A stretch of DNA of 64,000 nucleotides, from the NCBI RefSeq assembly GCF_000787575.1, contig NW_012236505.1:417081-481080 (forward strand), given 5' to 3'. Position 1 is the first letter of the stretch; the number at the start of each line of letters is the position of its first letter. A model generated the notes under the pieces. That model saw only the letters and a program-made list of their open reading frames with translations, did no database searches and was not told where the DNA came from. Position numbers and translations under genes: made by a program. Source of the stretch: Acytostelium subglobosum LB1 (lineage: Eukaryota; Evosea; Eumycetozoa; Acytosteliales; Acytosteliaceae). Below are positions 10,987-21,913 of the stretch, piece by piece.

Positions 10987-11912
10987 TTAGATGATTGTTG
11001 TATTTGAATGAGTAATGTCCATTGGTGTCGTTGTCGTTGATGTTGCCTTTGTCATGACAACACCATTTCCACCTATATCTACAATTTGTTGCTGTTGTTG
11101 TTTCATCTGATTGTACTTCTCCATCTTCTTCTGATATATTAACTTCTTCCTCTCTAGTTGTTGCACCTGTTGATACAGCTGTAGTGCATCGTTATCTTCA
11201 CTCTTTGCCTGATCCCTATACTTTTGTACTTGTCCTATTATCTTTGTTCTACTGTCCACTAGTTTGTTTATCTCTGTTTGTTCCTGTAATGTAAGTTCTA
11301 AGGAAGTGTTGTCAGTCAGTTAGTTAGTCATACAGTCATATAGTCACCGTGACAGAGTTTACAACATACTCTGCTCAGTAAGTTTGAGAGCATGATTTGA
11401 TTGCTCGGGAGGCTTCTCTGGTAGCTTTATCAATTGATAGAATGACTCTGTAGGATCGCGGAATAGTATGACATCCAATGTCTCTGAGACGACAGGTTGC
11501 TTTGTCTTGATTCCATCGGGAGGATGAAGACGTAGAAGATGAAAGAGGTCTAAAGGCTTCTCTGCAGGGTCTGCAAAGTATAGTGTAACGCCAAGATCAA
11601 ACTCTCCCCAGCCTGTCTCGCTCATCTCAAACGGTGGTGACTCTACAGCTATTATGGATGAATCGGTACATTAGTCATCATCATCATCTTCGTCATCGTC
11701 ATCTTCAACATACCTCTGTTTGGATTCTTGAAGCTTGCATGTAGATGAAAGACAACCTTCTTGATAAAGGGCAACTCCTCATTGTTGATGCCTCTGATGT
11801 AGGCAGACCACTTGTGAGTATGAGTATGACCATCAGCCTTCTTCCCCAGCCAATGTGATATTGAGCCAACGATGATTGATCGTTCAAAGTTACCCTTGAC
11901 CTTTCTAACCAT
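10987..11912 (-). CDS. yeats4: YEATS-domain protein GAS41/Yaf9
   Basis: Histone acyl-lysine reader shared by the SWR1/SRCAP (H2A.Z deposition) and NuA4/TIP60 complexes. Exons 11912-11714, 11648-11370 and 11297-10987 join in phase, giving about 262 aa. The YEATS domain fills residues 1-150: FERSIIVGSISHWLG, HTHKWSAYIRG (aromatic cage side), FHLHASFKNPNR and the hallmark ETGWGEFDLGVTLYF. A C-terminal coiled coil (QQVQQLERKKLIYQKKMEKY) follows, as in GAS41, where it mediates complex assembly. The last residues are a Thr-rich tail. Gln and Thr runs are the only departures from the family layout. Confidence 0.88.
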
Positions 11913-12910
11913 GGTTTGTATAATGTTGTTGTTGTTGTATGTTAAAGTTCAACAAAGTGAAGTTGTTTGAAATTTTTGTTGTACAACATGTTCAACAAGA
12001 CGACTGGCGATCATTTCTATATTACAGGACGATACAGATACTAAACAACCATGTGGAATACCGGGTAGGTGATTGACCATGTCAACGAACTAAGTTATCT
12101 AGATTCTATACAAATTCATGAAGTTCAAGTTTGATTGATTGAATGGTCACTACACTAGATAGAACCTCTACATTAATATATAGGTACAGCACATGGGTTT
12201 GTTGACGACAGATGGCGATAGTGTCACAAAGTGTCAACATTGCCCAATGGTAATTGATTGAATGCACCAGTACCACACACAATGTACTCAATCACCTTTA
12301 TTTGAAGTTACATTGCTTCAATTTCAATATGGCCTAGTTGGCATTTACTAGCTACGCTGCCCCCAACACAACACAGAGGAACATTCAATCCGATGGGTTT
12401 GATCAACAACACAAAACCATCACCATTACCAATGCGGAATGGATACAACCCAGATCACTTTCGACTGACTGACTGACCCTCCCACATCAATCAATCAATC
12501 CGTATGGCTTGATAGCTAGCTTGTTGGATACCAGAGGTAGGTCCATTATAATCAATCCATCGATCAATCAAGAGTACTCCATCATGTTGTACTACTAGCA
12601 AAGATGTGTTATAATGGTATATATCTGTGGTCTAACCTTTATTAAAGTGGCTTGAGCCATTTGAATTGACAAGGCTCAACGGTTGTGATCTTCATATCTA
12701 GAGATATAACTGTAGCCATTATTTGTTATAATAACAAAAAAATAGTACATGGTACATGTCCCCTGTTAACTACATTAATAGATTGGATGGTAGGTAGGTC
12801 CTTGGAAACAAAAGTATAAATAACATCTTAACTTGAGGAACCTATTTCATCATTCACATACTTACAATCAATCAATCAACCAATCAATCAAATCAATCAA
12901 TCAAACCTAA
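11913..12910. other. Intergenic region upstream of the secreted LPMO-like gene
   Basis: About 1 kb of AT-rich DNA between divergent genes. It includes repeated CAATCAATCAATC words, a TATAAATA box near the LPMO-like gene (listed separately) and no long frame. A tRNA-like phrase near 12331-12365 does not fold into a full tRNA by eye. Confidence 0.4.
12815..12822 (+). promoter_or_regulatory. TATA-like box for the LPMO-like gene
   Basis: TATAAATA lies 89-96 bases before the ATG at 12911, followed by TCAATCAATC-rich leader sequence. This is the clearest TATA box seen next to a start codon in the window. Confidence 0.5.
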
Positions 12911-13654
12911 ATGTACCAAACATTAATATCAATCTTTATTCTTACTTGTTGTTTTGTTAATATTTCCAGTGGACATGGATATAGTATCTATCCACCTGCT
13001 CGTCAGATTGTATGTGTAAATAACAATCAGAATAGTATTTGGTGGCCAGAGAATGGAGAGGGTATCAAGGACCAGTGGTGCAAGAATGCCTACCTTCATG
13101 TGTACAACAAGTACCACCAGTCATCGCCTGCCAACACTCAATTCGTTCAAATCAACGAGTACTCTGTGTTGATCCCCAACTATTCCCAAGGCCTACCAGC
13201 ACTAAAGGCTGCCGTTCCAAACGCCATCTGCTCAGCCCATGCCATCAACGATGCCTCACAGTTTGGTGACAAGTCTGGAATGTCCATTCCCAACACATGG
13301 AAGCCCACAGTGATCAAGGCCCTGACAGGCTCCAACAGTGTGAACATCACCTACACGTTCTGTGCCACCGCCGCCCACACACCCAGCTACTGGGAGTTCT
13401 ACGTGACAGTGCCAACATTCAACGGCAAGACCACAGAGGTGGGTTGGGATAACCTTGTGTTTGTATCACGTGTCCAAAACCTCATGCCAATCGATGGAAC
13501 CTATCCTGGATGCGGTGGCAGCAAGCTGTTCAAGACCACTCTCACCCTGCCCAACCGATATGCCAACGCCGGTACCCTAGTGGCAAGATGGCAGCGTATT
13601 GATCCAGTTGGAGAGTGCTTCATCAACTGTTCGGACTATGTGATGAGTAACTAA
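12911..13654 (+). CDS. Secreted AA10-like lytic polysaccharide monooxygenase / chitin-binding type-4 protein
   Basis: Intronless, 247 aa. A signal peptide of about 21 residues (MYQTLISIFILTCCFVNISS) should leave a mature N-terminus beginning HGYSIYPPARQ. That is the arrangement of copper-dependent LPMOs, where the free N-terminal His (H22) and an internal His form the histidine brace; H110 in NAICSAHAIND is the likely partner. Six or more Cys residues and NITYTF, NCS sequons fit an extracellular protein. LPMOs of this type cleave chitin or cellulose oxidatively, so substrates could be food cell walls or the organism's own cellulose-rich coats (inference). A binding-only role is possible. An AATAAA signal lies at 13793-13798. 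Confidence 0.7.
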   Translation: MYQTLISIFILTCCFVNISSGHGYSIYPPARQIVCVNNNQNSIWWPENGEGIKDQWCKNAYLHVYNKYHQSSPANTQFVQINEYSVLIPNYSQGLPALKAAVPNAICSAHAINDASQFGDKSGMSIPNTWKPTVIKALTGSNSVNITYTFCATAAHTPSYWEFYVTVPTFNGKTTEVGWDNLVFVSRVQNLMPIDGTYPGCGGSKLFKTTLTLPNRYANAGTLVARWQRIDPVGECFINCSDYVMSN

Positions 13655-14671
13655 GCATACATGTTGCCATGGCATGTAGTATGTACATCACCTGTAATAA
13701 TATAACCATTGTCGCACATTCATTCAATCAATCATACATTCTTTATCGCCACGTTGGAAGTAACAACAACCAACGTGACTCTACTTTGATTCAATAAAAT
13801 CCTTCACCTTAATCTTTAACATAATCAATCAACACAATTCAGATAGTCAATCAATCAGTCAGCCAGACGGTCAGGCGATGTCTGTCTCTCTGCCTGTTGG
13901 GTATGGTGAAGCTCAAACACACCAACACAAATCACACCAGTGAATAATTGGAGTGCGACCTTGTAGAGAGACCAATTTGCATTCGACCAGAGTTCATTAT
14001 TGGGTCCACATCTAACCATACTTTTAATTAAAATGATCATTTTGATCACATGACGTTCTGGTTGGGATAACGATCACAATCATTAGACAAAGAGAGTGTG
14101 TGGTATTATATAGTGAGTGTGTGTATGTGTGATTGAGTGTGTGATGGCGGATGGATTGATTGAATGAATGAATGAAGGATGGTCAAAGACACACACAAAC
14201 ACACACACCATCAACACCCCCAAAGGTGCCCTGTACTGGAGCAGTCAACACACATGATCAGGAGGAGAGTGTATCCTTTACATCTCAAACGACGACGATC
14301 CTCCCTAACTCGACCAACAGCATTAGCGTGCACCAGCATCATCCTCCACCAACAATACATTCTGCATGCAAGCAAGCAATCAAGCAATCATGCCAGCTCA
14401 TGTCAATTATTACTTTCCAACAACACCAAACAGTATATTTATAACACCTGTCCATCCATCCAACCATTCATCCAACCAACCATCAATCCATCCGACCATC
14501 AACTAAACATTGACATCACCACCCACACCTCTACCACCCCTCTTACTACGACCTCCACCACTACCACTCGTGAAGCAGAGAGAAGGCACCTGCCTGCCTT
14601 GCACGCAACAGAACAGTGGAAGGAAGGAAAGAAGGAAGCTACGTTGTTATTGATATTTGTACATAAATACA

Positions 14672-14703
<32 letters not shown>

Positions 14704-15731
14704 ACATACATTTATACAGACAGACAAGCATCAACCAGACATACATACACACACGATCACGTCTGGACTAACAATCAAACAAATATCGAGAGTGAAAGGG
14801 GATAGACATTGATGTTGCCCTATCAAAGAAGAGAACACAACCACAACGCCAACAACCTGCAGCAGCAGCAACAGCAACAGCATCAACCCACCACACCTGC
14901 AACAGCAGCAGCAACAACTGCATTCTAACCCTTTGGCCGTCCATCGATCACGTCAACCTCACACACTACTCTGCGCGTCTACCTTCTCCTGCACACTCGG
15001 TTTGCCATTGGACATCAAACCACGCATTGCAGTGCGTCCTCGCCCGCCAGCCAGTCGGATGACATTTTAGAAGCAACAGCTCTCACTCTCGCACACACAC
15101 ACCTATACACAGCAGCTGACCGCCGCGCTGACCGTCTGTCGGGAGGAAGAGCAGCAGCAGCAACAGCATCAGTTATTTGACATCGTCTCTCACTCTCACT
15201 CTCTCACTATCTCTATCTCCTCACTCTACTTCCATTTTAAATGTTATATCCATGAGTTTCCAGACCCCCCTGCTGTCCACAATCCATCACCCTTGTATGC
15301 ATTACTCTTTCCATCCTTGATGATCAGTCAATCAGTGAGGTGAGTGATTGATATTAATTGATTGATTGATTGGTTGGCACACCCAAGTGTCAGTCATTCA
15401 GTCAGACAGTCAGACAGACAGTCAATCAATCAATCAATCACAACTCAATTCGCAATCACTAACTCCCTCCCCTCTTCACTTCACCCATCAACTTTATCAC
15501 GATCGATCAATAACAGAGTCCTAGCCATATTATATATATATATAATATAATAACACATCAACAACATCAACATTGGTGGCCTGTCAACTCTGTCTTGGTT
15601 GTCCATAACAAACACTCACGCAATCAATCAATCAATCTTCAGTCAATAATTTCCTGTACATACATCAATCAAACAATCCAACAACAACAACAACATTATA
15701 ATTTATTGATCATTTAGTAGTAACTGGAATA
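13655..15731. other. Long low-complexity intergenic region
   Basis: Two kilobases without a convincing gene. It holds a short inverted repeat ACGTTGG/CCAACGT (13751-13777) just after the LPMO-like gene, CA- and TG-rich tracts (14100-14215), an (AT)n microsatellite at about 14681-14704, CAG/CAA-rich DNA at 14855-14925, and TCAGTCAGTCAATCAATC tracts at 15395-15440. The 208-codon frame at 14179-14805 is simple-sequence translation rich in His and Thr. The CAG/CAA tracts could be an unrecognised long 5' leader of the methyltransferase gene. Confidence 0.4.
14681..14704. repeat. (AT)n microsatellite
   Basis: About 24 bases of alternating T and A within the low-complexity region upstream of the methyltransferase gene. 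Confidence 0.8.
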
Positions 15732-17063
15732 ATGGAATCAATATTCTCATCACTGTTGGCATCATCATTGCTGGTTGGATTGCCCAGCATCATAATACTA
15801 TCTGTATTCATATTCTTCTATGTTGGCATTCTGATGCGCAAGGTCAACTCTAAAGAGCCACTACCACCGATCATTGCCAACTATATACTTCAATGTCTAT
15901 TCTCAATCACTTCGTACTGGGACAACATCGTGTCACAGGCCAAGATCTATCGCATCTCACACGACTTTATCGTGTTTCAGTGTCTCACCGTGGTGTTCTT
16001 GCTAAAGGTCATTGAGAGTCTGCGCAGTGGCGCCAAGACTCTTGAACAATTGGCCACAATCACAAAGAGCAGCGAACGATCACTGCAGATCCTTCTCAAC
16101 AAGTTGTCAAAGGAGGGTCATATCCTATACAATCAGGATGACAACAATTATCGAATCAATGCCCCTCCAGTCAGTCCAGAGGGTGGCAGTGGCGGTGGCA
16201 GTGGTGCCGCTGCCAACTCAATTGTACCAAACTATAACCTGATGGACGTTTATAACGATCGAATGGACAACACCTACGGTCTGTTTCAACATCCATCGAT
16301 TGCCAAGGCATGGGGCTCTACCAAGGACTGTCTGGAGCAGTGCCACTCGTCGATGCATGCCAATCCATCCAACTTTTTCAACTTTATCGACGAGAAGGAC
16401 GTCTTCCTCAAGAAGATATTCGACGCTGCAATGAAACAAAAGGCGGAGGTGATCAAGCTGCAGAGTCTGATATCGTGCCACTTCAACTTTTCAAAGTACA
16501 GCAGCGTGTGTGACCTGGGCGGTGGCTTTGGCTACCTTGGCTTCCAGATCATCAAGGACCATCCCAGCACCAACGTCATCGTGCTGGACATGGAGGAGAC
16601 ACTCAAGCATGCCGTCGAGATGGCCAACAATGACATTCAAAAGAAGGATCTGTTGGCCAACAATCAGATCGAATTCAGAGTGGGCGACGCTCTGCAATCG
16701 CGCACCATCCCACTGTGCCAAGTGTACATCCTGTCTGAGATCCTCGGCGTCTGGAACCGTCATGATTGTCTAAAGATCCTACATTCTATATCCACCGTGC
16801 TCAAGAAGCAAAAGGCCAACGGACTCAATGCTACTCTGATCGTTGTCGACTCTGTAGTCGATGAGAATGGATGTCGCGAGGAGGATCAGCAATGGAACAA
16901 CCTTGGCATATCAAGTCTGGTGATGATGTCCATCATATCAATATTCAAGCGTACCAGGAATGATTGGGAGATGCTTTTCCAAGAGTGTGGTCTGGCCATC
17001 CAGTCCATCAAGAAATTATACCATCCACCATACCTATCTCTCATTGAATTATATGTAGTGTAA
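15732..17063 (+). CDS. Membrane-anchored SAM-dependent O-methyltransferase-like protein
   Basis: Intronless, 443 aa. Residues 8-33 form one strong hydrophobic segment (LLASSLLVGLPSIIILSVFI), a likely membrane anchor. Next comes a small winged-helix-like region (TLEQLATITKSSERSLQILL) that resembles the dimerisation domain of class II O-methyltransferases. The catalytic Rossmann fold starts at about residue 259 with the SAM-binding glycine loop VCDLGGGFGYLG, then VIVLDMEE (acidic ribose-binding residue) and FRVGDAL. Dictyostelids have many O-methyltransferases that modify polyketide signals such as DIF-1. Membrane anchoring is unusual for that group. The substrate cannot be read from the sequence; the His/Glu catalytic pair of plant-type enzymes is not obvious. 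Confidence 0.65.
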   Translation: MESIFSSLLASSLLVGLPSIIILSVFIFFYVGILMRKVNSKEPLPPIIANYILQCLFSITSYWDNIVSQAKIYRISHDFIVFQCLTVVFLLKVIESLRSGAKTLEQLATITKSSERSLQILLNKLSKEGHILYNQDDNNYRINAPPVSPEGGSGGGSGAAANSIVPNYNLMDVYNDRMDNTYGLFQHPSIAKAWGSTKDCLEQCHSSMHANPSNFFNFIDEKDVFLKKIFDAAMKQKAEVIKLQSLISCHFNFSKYSSVCDLGGGFGYLGFQIIKDHPSTNVIVLDMEETLKHAVEMANNDIQKKDLLANNQIEFRVGDALQSRTIPLCQVYILSEILGVWNRHDCLKILHSISTVLKKQKANGLNATLIVVDSVVDENGCREEDQQWNNLGISSLVMMSIISIFKRTRNDWEMLFQECGLAIQSIKKLYHPPYLSLIELYVV

Positions 17064-17351
17064 TAAATTTATAGTAATCCAAGTATGGTAAATACTTTTA
17101 TATTTATATATAGGTAGGTAATTTGATTGATATTTATTACCTTTATTATCAATATCATTAATAAATATGTTATGTGTGTGTGTGTCATGGCATTAGTAAT
17201 TGATTGCCCTTGTATATATTTGGGGGGGAGTTTGGAGGGAGGAGGAGGACTGCTGTACATCTGATTGATCGGTATGGTAAAATATGCGCATTATGTGTGT
17301 TCGATGTTGGATTGATAGTGATTGAGTGGATAATATAGTCCCTGTGTGTGT

Positions 17352-19337
17352 TTAAATGACAACTCGACATATCTTGCCACTCGATCGGTGGACGTAAAGA
17401 TTGGACAAGGTGGTCTGAGACTGTGGCGGATATGTATATGTGTCCACTGTGACAATGTATCCTTGTTGAAGAGTGTCCTTCATCAGTTGGACACCAGTTT
17501 GATTGATTGAGTTGTGTGTCAGCACCAATGATTCGATATTGCGGTTGTACCAGAGAGCTTCGCATAATGACCGACAGCCTTCGTTAGTGATGCCATTGGC
17601 TGATAGATTGATCTCCACTACTGACGTATTTCCTCGCAATGCGTCACATATGGCCTTGCAGCCATCATCACCAATCTCATTACCACGCAGCTCTATTTTG
17701 GTCAAGGTCTGATTGTAGCGCAGTGACTCGGCCAGGGCCTTGGCACCCTGTGGTCCGAATCCATTGGTGCAGAACGATACGTAGGTCAGTTTCTTGTTGT
17801 AGCACAGTCCTTCACTGATGGCTGTGGCACCAATCGGACCGATGGCGGCATTGATTGAAATGTCCAATTGAGTGAGTGCATTGTTGGTCTTTATCGAGTT
17901 GCCCAGTACCTGTGCGCCTTGTGAGCCAATATTGTTGAAGGCCAGACTGAGATTGGTCAGTGTCTTATTCTCGGCCAGTACCTCGGCAATGGTCACAGCT
18001 CCTTTGTCTCCAATGTCATTGCCACACAGGTCGAGGAAGGTGAGTGAGCTTTGTTGGAGGGCAACGGCAAGATTCTTGCTACCCTTGAAGCCAAACTCAT
18101 TTCGTGAGAGGTCAAGTCCTTGGATGGTGGGGCAGACCTGGACACCCTCACAGATGTACCGCATGGACTCTGCTTTCAGTGAGGTGTCGCAGAGATTGAG
18201 GTGCTGGAGCGTTGGATGGCGCTTTATGACCTCGCCAAATATCTTTGCATTCTTGTCAGTGAGCTCGTTCTTGGAGAAGTCAAAGTTGATCAGGCCAGAA
18301 TTCTTTCCAAAGGCTTCAGTGATGAGGTCGATGCCCTTGGTGCCGAATCTATTCTTGGAGAGGTTTAGCGTCTGGAGTGTGGTGGTGGTCTGGATGGCGG
18401 TGGCCAGGGCTTTTGAGCCCTTGAGTCCTATACAATTTTGCGAGAGGTCCAGACAGAGAAGAGTGGTGTTGGTTGCCAGTGCTTTGGAAATCTCCTCGGC
18501 ACCCTCATTGCCAACAGAGTTGAACGAGAGATTGAGTCGAGTAAGTGTGGTGTTGTTGGCTAGACATGTTCCAATCACAGTGGCCGCCTTGTTTCCAATG
18601 CCATTCTGTGGCAACTCGAACGATGTGATTGTTTTGTTGAGAGTGAGAATGAGGCGGACAAAGTTACTGACGTCGTACAGCGTTGGAGTGAGCACTTTGA
18701 AGTGAAGTGTGTGTAGGTTGGGATAGGAATTGTTGGCCATCGAGTTGAAAAAGTTGGTGATGCGTCGATCCTGCGGCAGGTGGTAGACATAGTCCATCAG
18801 TCTGGCCACGGACAACTCCCTCCATTTCTTGCAGACCGATGTGGTGTTGGTGTATATGACAGAGGTGGGGTCGTCCTTGTGTGCCTTGCCCAACATTGTT
18901 GATATTACAATGTTTGGCATGTCCATGATATAGGGTGCCCTAGTGCCTGGTGTACATAAGATGTCTGGTATCTCAGGACTGGTGATTGCTGGTGGCGCAG
19001 ATGGTGGTTCGGGTTCGGGTGATGTAACATATCGTGCACTATTCGGAGTTGACGATGATTGACCAAATTGTTGTTGTTGTTGTTCTTGGCCATATTGATT
19101 GTATATCAATGGAGAGGTGACTTCATGTTTGGACTCTGAAATATCAGGTAATATTATACCACCACCAGCACCACTGGTGTTGAATTGACTACTGTTGCTG
19201 CTGTTGTTGTTATTGTTGTTGGTACTGATTGAATCCTCATCGTCGTGATCATTTTCCTCCTTCTTGCCAACATGTTGTTGATGTTGTCCCTGCTGTTGTT
19301 GCATGTAATAGTAAGGATTCTGGTCGAAATTACTCAT
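17352..19337 (-). CDS. F-box-like plus leucine-rich-repeat (RI-type) protein
   Basis: Intronless, 661 aa. The first 130 residues are disordered, rich in Gln, Asn and Ser. A segment at about 138-180 (MPNIVISTMLGKAHKDD, then SVCKKWRELSV) resembles an F-box. The rest is a long array of about 13-14 ribonuclease-inhibitor-type repeats of 28-29 residues with the pattern LTxLNLSxNxIGxxGAxxIAxAL. Such horseshoes bind proteins; with an F-box this would be a substrate adaptor for an SCF ubiquitin ligase (inference). Array regularity is high, so the gene looks intact. NLR-like or CARMIL-like architecture is less likely, since no NACHT or capping motif is seen. Confidence 0.65.
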   Translation of the reverse strand: MSNFDQNPYYYMQQQQGQHQQHVGKKEENDHDDEDSISTNNNNNNSSNSSQFNTSGAGGGIILPDISESKHEVTSPLIYNQYGQEQQQQQFGQSSSTPNSARYVTSPEPEPPSAPPAITSPEIPDILCTPGTRAPYIMDMPNIVISTMLGKAHKDDPTSVIYTNTTSVCKKWRELSVARLMDYVYHLPQDRRITNFFNSMANNSYPNLHTLHFKVLTPTLYDVSNFVRLILTLNKTITSFELPQNGIGNKAATVIGTCLANNTTLTRLNLSFNSVGNEGAEEISKALATNTTLLCLDLSQNCIGLKGSKALATAIQTTTTLQTLNLSKNRFGTKGIDLITEAFGKNSGLINFDFSKNELTDKNAKIFGEVIKRHPTLQHLNLCDTSLKAESMRYICEGVQVCPTIQGLDLSRNEFGFKGSKNLAVALQQSSLTFLDLCGNDIGDKGAVTIAEVLAENKTLTNLSLAFNNIGSQGAQVLGNSIKTNNALTQLDISINAAIGPIGATAISEGLCYNKKLTYVSFCTNGFGPQGAKALAESLRYNQTLTKIELRGNEIGDDGCKAICDALRGNTSVVEINLSANGITNEGCRSLCEALWYNRNIESLVLTHNSINQTGVQLMKDTLQQGYIVTVDTYTYPPQSQTTLSNLYVHRSSGKICRVVI

Positions 19338-21598
19338 CTCCTATATTTGTTATTATTGTACATTGATTTGATAGAGTTAGTAACTTTGATCATCATGTTG
19401 TTGATGTTGTTGGAGTGAATGAATATTTGATTGAGTTGGAGAAATGTGAGTGAGAGTGAGAGAGAAAGACGAATCGAGGCCATACCTCTTGATCAAAATT
19501 TAACATGTGTACACACAAATAATTATTACTGTTGCTGCTGCAGCTGCTGCCTGTTGATTGAACAGTTGGTGGTCCTGTTGTTGATGAATGGAAATTGTCT
19601 AATGTTGATGAGTTTTTTTTTGTCAATCAACTCTTTTGGAGAGAAGAGAGACCTTGATAGGTGGATGATGATGGTTGATTGGTAGATAAGGTGCTTGTGT
19701 GTTGAATGACAATGGCAATGCCATTCGATCAACGAAGGACGAACCACAACCAATCCTATTCCAACTCTTGCCGACTCCACCCTTCGTCCATCCTTCCAAC
19801 CCCCCACATTATAATCATTATGGACGGACATAGGGCGGGCAGTGTGAAATGGAACATGTGTTGTGGACAAGACAATTATTGGCTTAGGGGGCACACTGTT
19901 GATAATATATGATATGTTATGTTATGTTATGATTATGATGATGATGTGGTGGTCGCCTGATGTATTGTTCAACACGAATGATCCGAGTTATAAAATGTTG
20001 CCAACCGTTCCACACCTACATCCAACCAATCTGAAGTTGTCGTTGTTGTTGGTTGTTGGTTGTTGTAGAGCATGGGGAATAGTGGAAGTAGTAGACTCGG
20101 CAGATCACTCAACACTGTCGACTGGTAGCAACTCTCACACGTGTACAAACAATCACACTGATTCCATATGGAGAGCGTGTGTGAAATGACTGACGACACC
20201 CTGGTGGTGATGTCTCAGACATAGAGATATAATTAGTTTACTACATCCTTCACCGCCCATTGTATATAGATGGATTGTGGAGTGGGGTAGTTTATGTTGG
20301 TAATGGCGATTATTGATCAATAATTCGAGTTGGCAGATCATTGAAGATTCCATTTAGTGATGGTGATTGTGTGTGGGTATGTGTGTATGTGTAATTAGAT
20401 GAATAGGTAGACGGTGACCAATGAATGGTCAGTTGTATGTGTGAAGTGTAGGTACCTGATAGATCTGATCTGGTTGTTTGACTGTCTGTCTTCAGTATTA
20501 TTGTGAATATATATATAATATAATGTATATGGGTGGGTGTTGTCTCGCGATCAACTCTATATGATGTCGGCTATGATCCAATGGAAAACTGAACTGTTCA
20601 TGTGATTGAATGAATAATAATATATTACATAAATAAATAGTTTGTACAACAACAACAACAATTAGGGAATTGTACAAAAAAGGTGATAATGTGTGATCGA
20701 CAGATGGATGGATGGATTGATGGATGCAAAGTTACCAATAGCAGTGGAGTACTCTAAGGGCGCCTTCGTAATAAATTAATTAATTGATCAGTGCTCAATT
20801 TTGAATAATTATAATGATGATGATGTTAAGGATGGATGGATGGATGAATTGGCACACCTATAATTAAGTGTTTGGTACTGCAGAGAGAGAGGGAGGTGGG
20901 CTTGACTAGTCACATGCCCCCAGCTCTATCTCCCTCTCTTTCTCCATATGGAGTGGGGTGGATCTATTCAGTAACGAACTTGATTGGGGTATTTGTAGAC
21001 GTAAATATAACAGATGAGGCCTGTGCTTTCACAGCCAGCCAGCTACATCATTACATCATTGAACCCTCGTCGAGAAAGGTGGGTGATCCCTCCCTCCCCC
21101 AACATTAACAACGTGGTAACATACAAACACATAATTTACAATGCATAATGACTGATTGATAGATGGATAGAGGGTGGGTGATGATCATCAATGCCTTTTC
21201 CTAAACACTGGGGTAGATCTGATGAATTGGTCGAGTGGTGATGACAATGGCAGGAATGAGTTAAAGGTGGTAGTAGTGGTGGTGGCTATGGAGTGTATTT
21301 GGTTTGGTTGTATTTGTTTGTTTTGTTTGTGTTTGAACAAGCTAACTGTTATGAATGGGCAATAAAGGGAATAGATGATCTACTGACTGGCTGACTGACT
21401 CTCTAGTCCTGTAAAGTTACTTAACAAAGAGTGAAATAGGAGAGAGAGAGTGTGTGAAGTGATAAATGGAACACATTACCAATGATCTACATCATATAAT
21501 TGATATTAACCGATCGAGAATGAGAGTGAGGAGGAGATGATGTTCAGAGGTGATCGAATAAATACACTGAGTAACATTGAACACAAACACTCCATCCA
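19338..21598. other. Gene-poor region, left part
   Basis: AT-rich DNA with TGATTGATGG-type simple words, CCATTC/GAATGG tracts and only short random frames. A 16-base perfect palindrome centred on TTGATCAA lies at 20309-20324. No conserved exon was recognised on either strand. The size is unusual for this otherwise dense window, so promoters or noncoding RNAs could be hidden here. Confidence 0.4.
20309..20324. repeat. 16-bp perfect palindrome centred on TTGATCAA
   Basis: ATTATTGATCAATAAT reads the same on both strands. In AT-rich DNA such a site can arise by chance; it is recorded because a second TTGATCAA palindrome occurs in the same intergenic region at 22736-22751. Confidence 0.7.
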
Positions 21599-21913
21599 TC
21601 ATCCTAAATAATCAATTTTATTGGCGGGACATTGAGCAGACGCACCACGTTTGAAACTGAGATTCTGATTGAATTGTTGGGCAATCTGATCTTTGACAAC
21701 AACTAGTTGACCAGAATCATGTGGTCGTCTAGAATTTGGCTGCCCAACTTGCAAATTGGTCGACTACCTAATGACATACAACCCAAAGGTTATATAAAGG
21801 AAGGAGATGTTAATTTACATAGTTTTTTATAGGGCTAAATTGAGGATGAACCGTGTCACAATGTGATGATCAAACAATTGACAAGTTACCTTATTAGGAG
21901 TCAACCCGCCCAT
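21599..21913 (-). CDS. Possible small spliced gene (62 aa)
   Basis: Exon 1 (21913-21890) reads MGGLTPNK and exon 2 (21763-21599) is open for 54 residues to a TGA. The intron (21889-21764) has a GTAACT donor and a TAG acceptor and keeps phase 0. An in-frame stop precedes the ATG, so the start is well defined. Exon 2 includes SRRPHDSGQLVVVKDQIAQQ and ends CPANKIDYLG, which reads like ordinary protein and not simple-sequence noise. I do not recognise a family. A chance frame cannot be excluded at this length. Confidence 0.35.

Noticed and set aside
12325-12375. tRNA-like phrase TGGCCTAGTTGGCAT
   Set aside because: No acceptor stem, anticodon arm or T-arm (GTTCRA) at correct distances.
14179-14805. 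208-codon frame upstream of the methyltransferase
   Set aside because: It is translated microsatellite (His, Thr, Ile-Tyr runs) with no domain and no codon bias; treated as intergenic.
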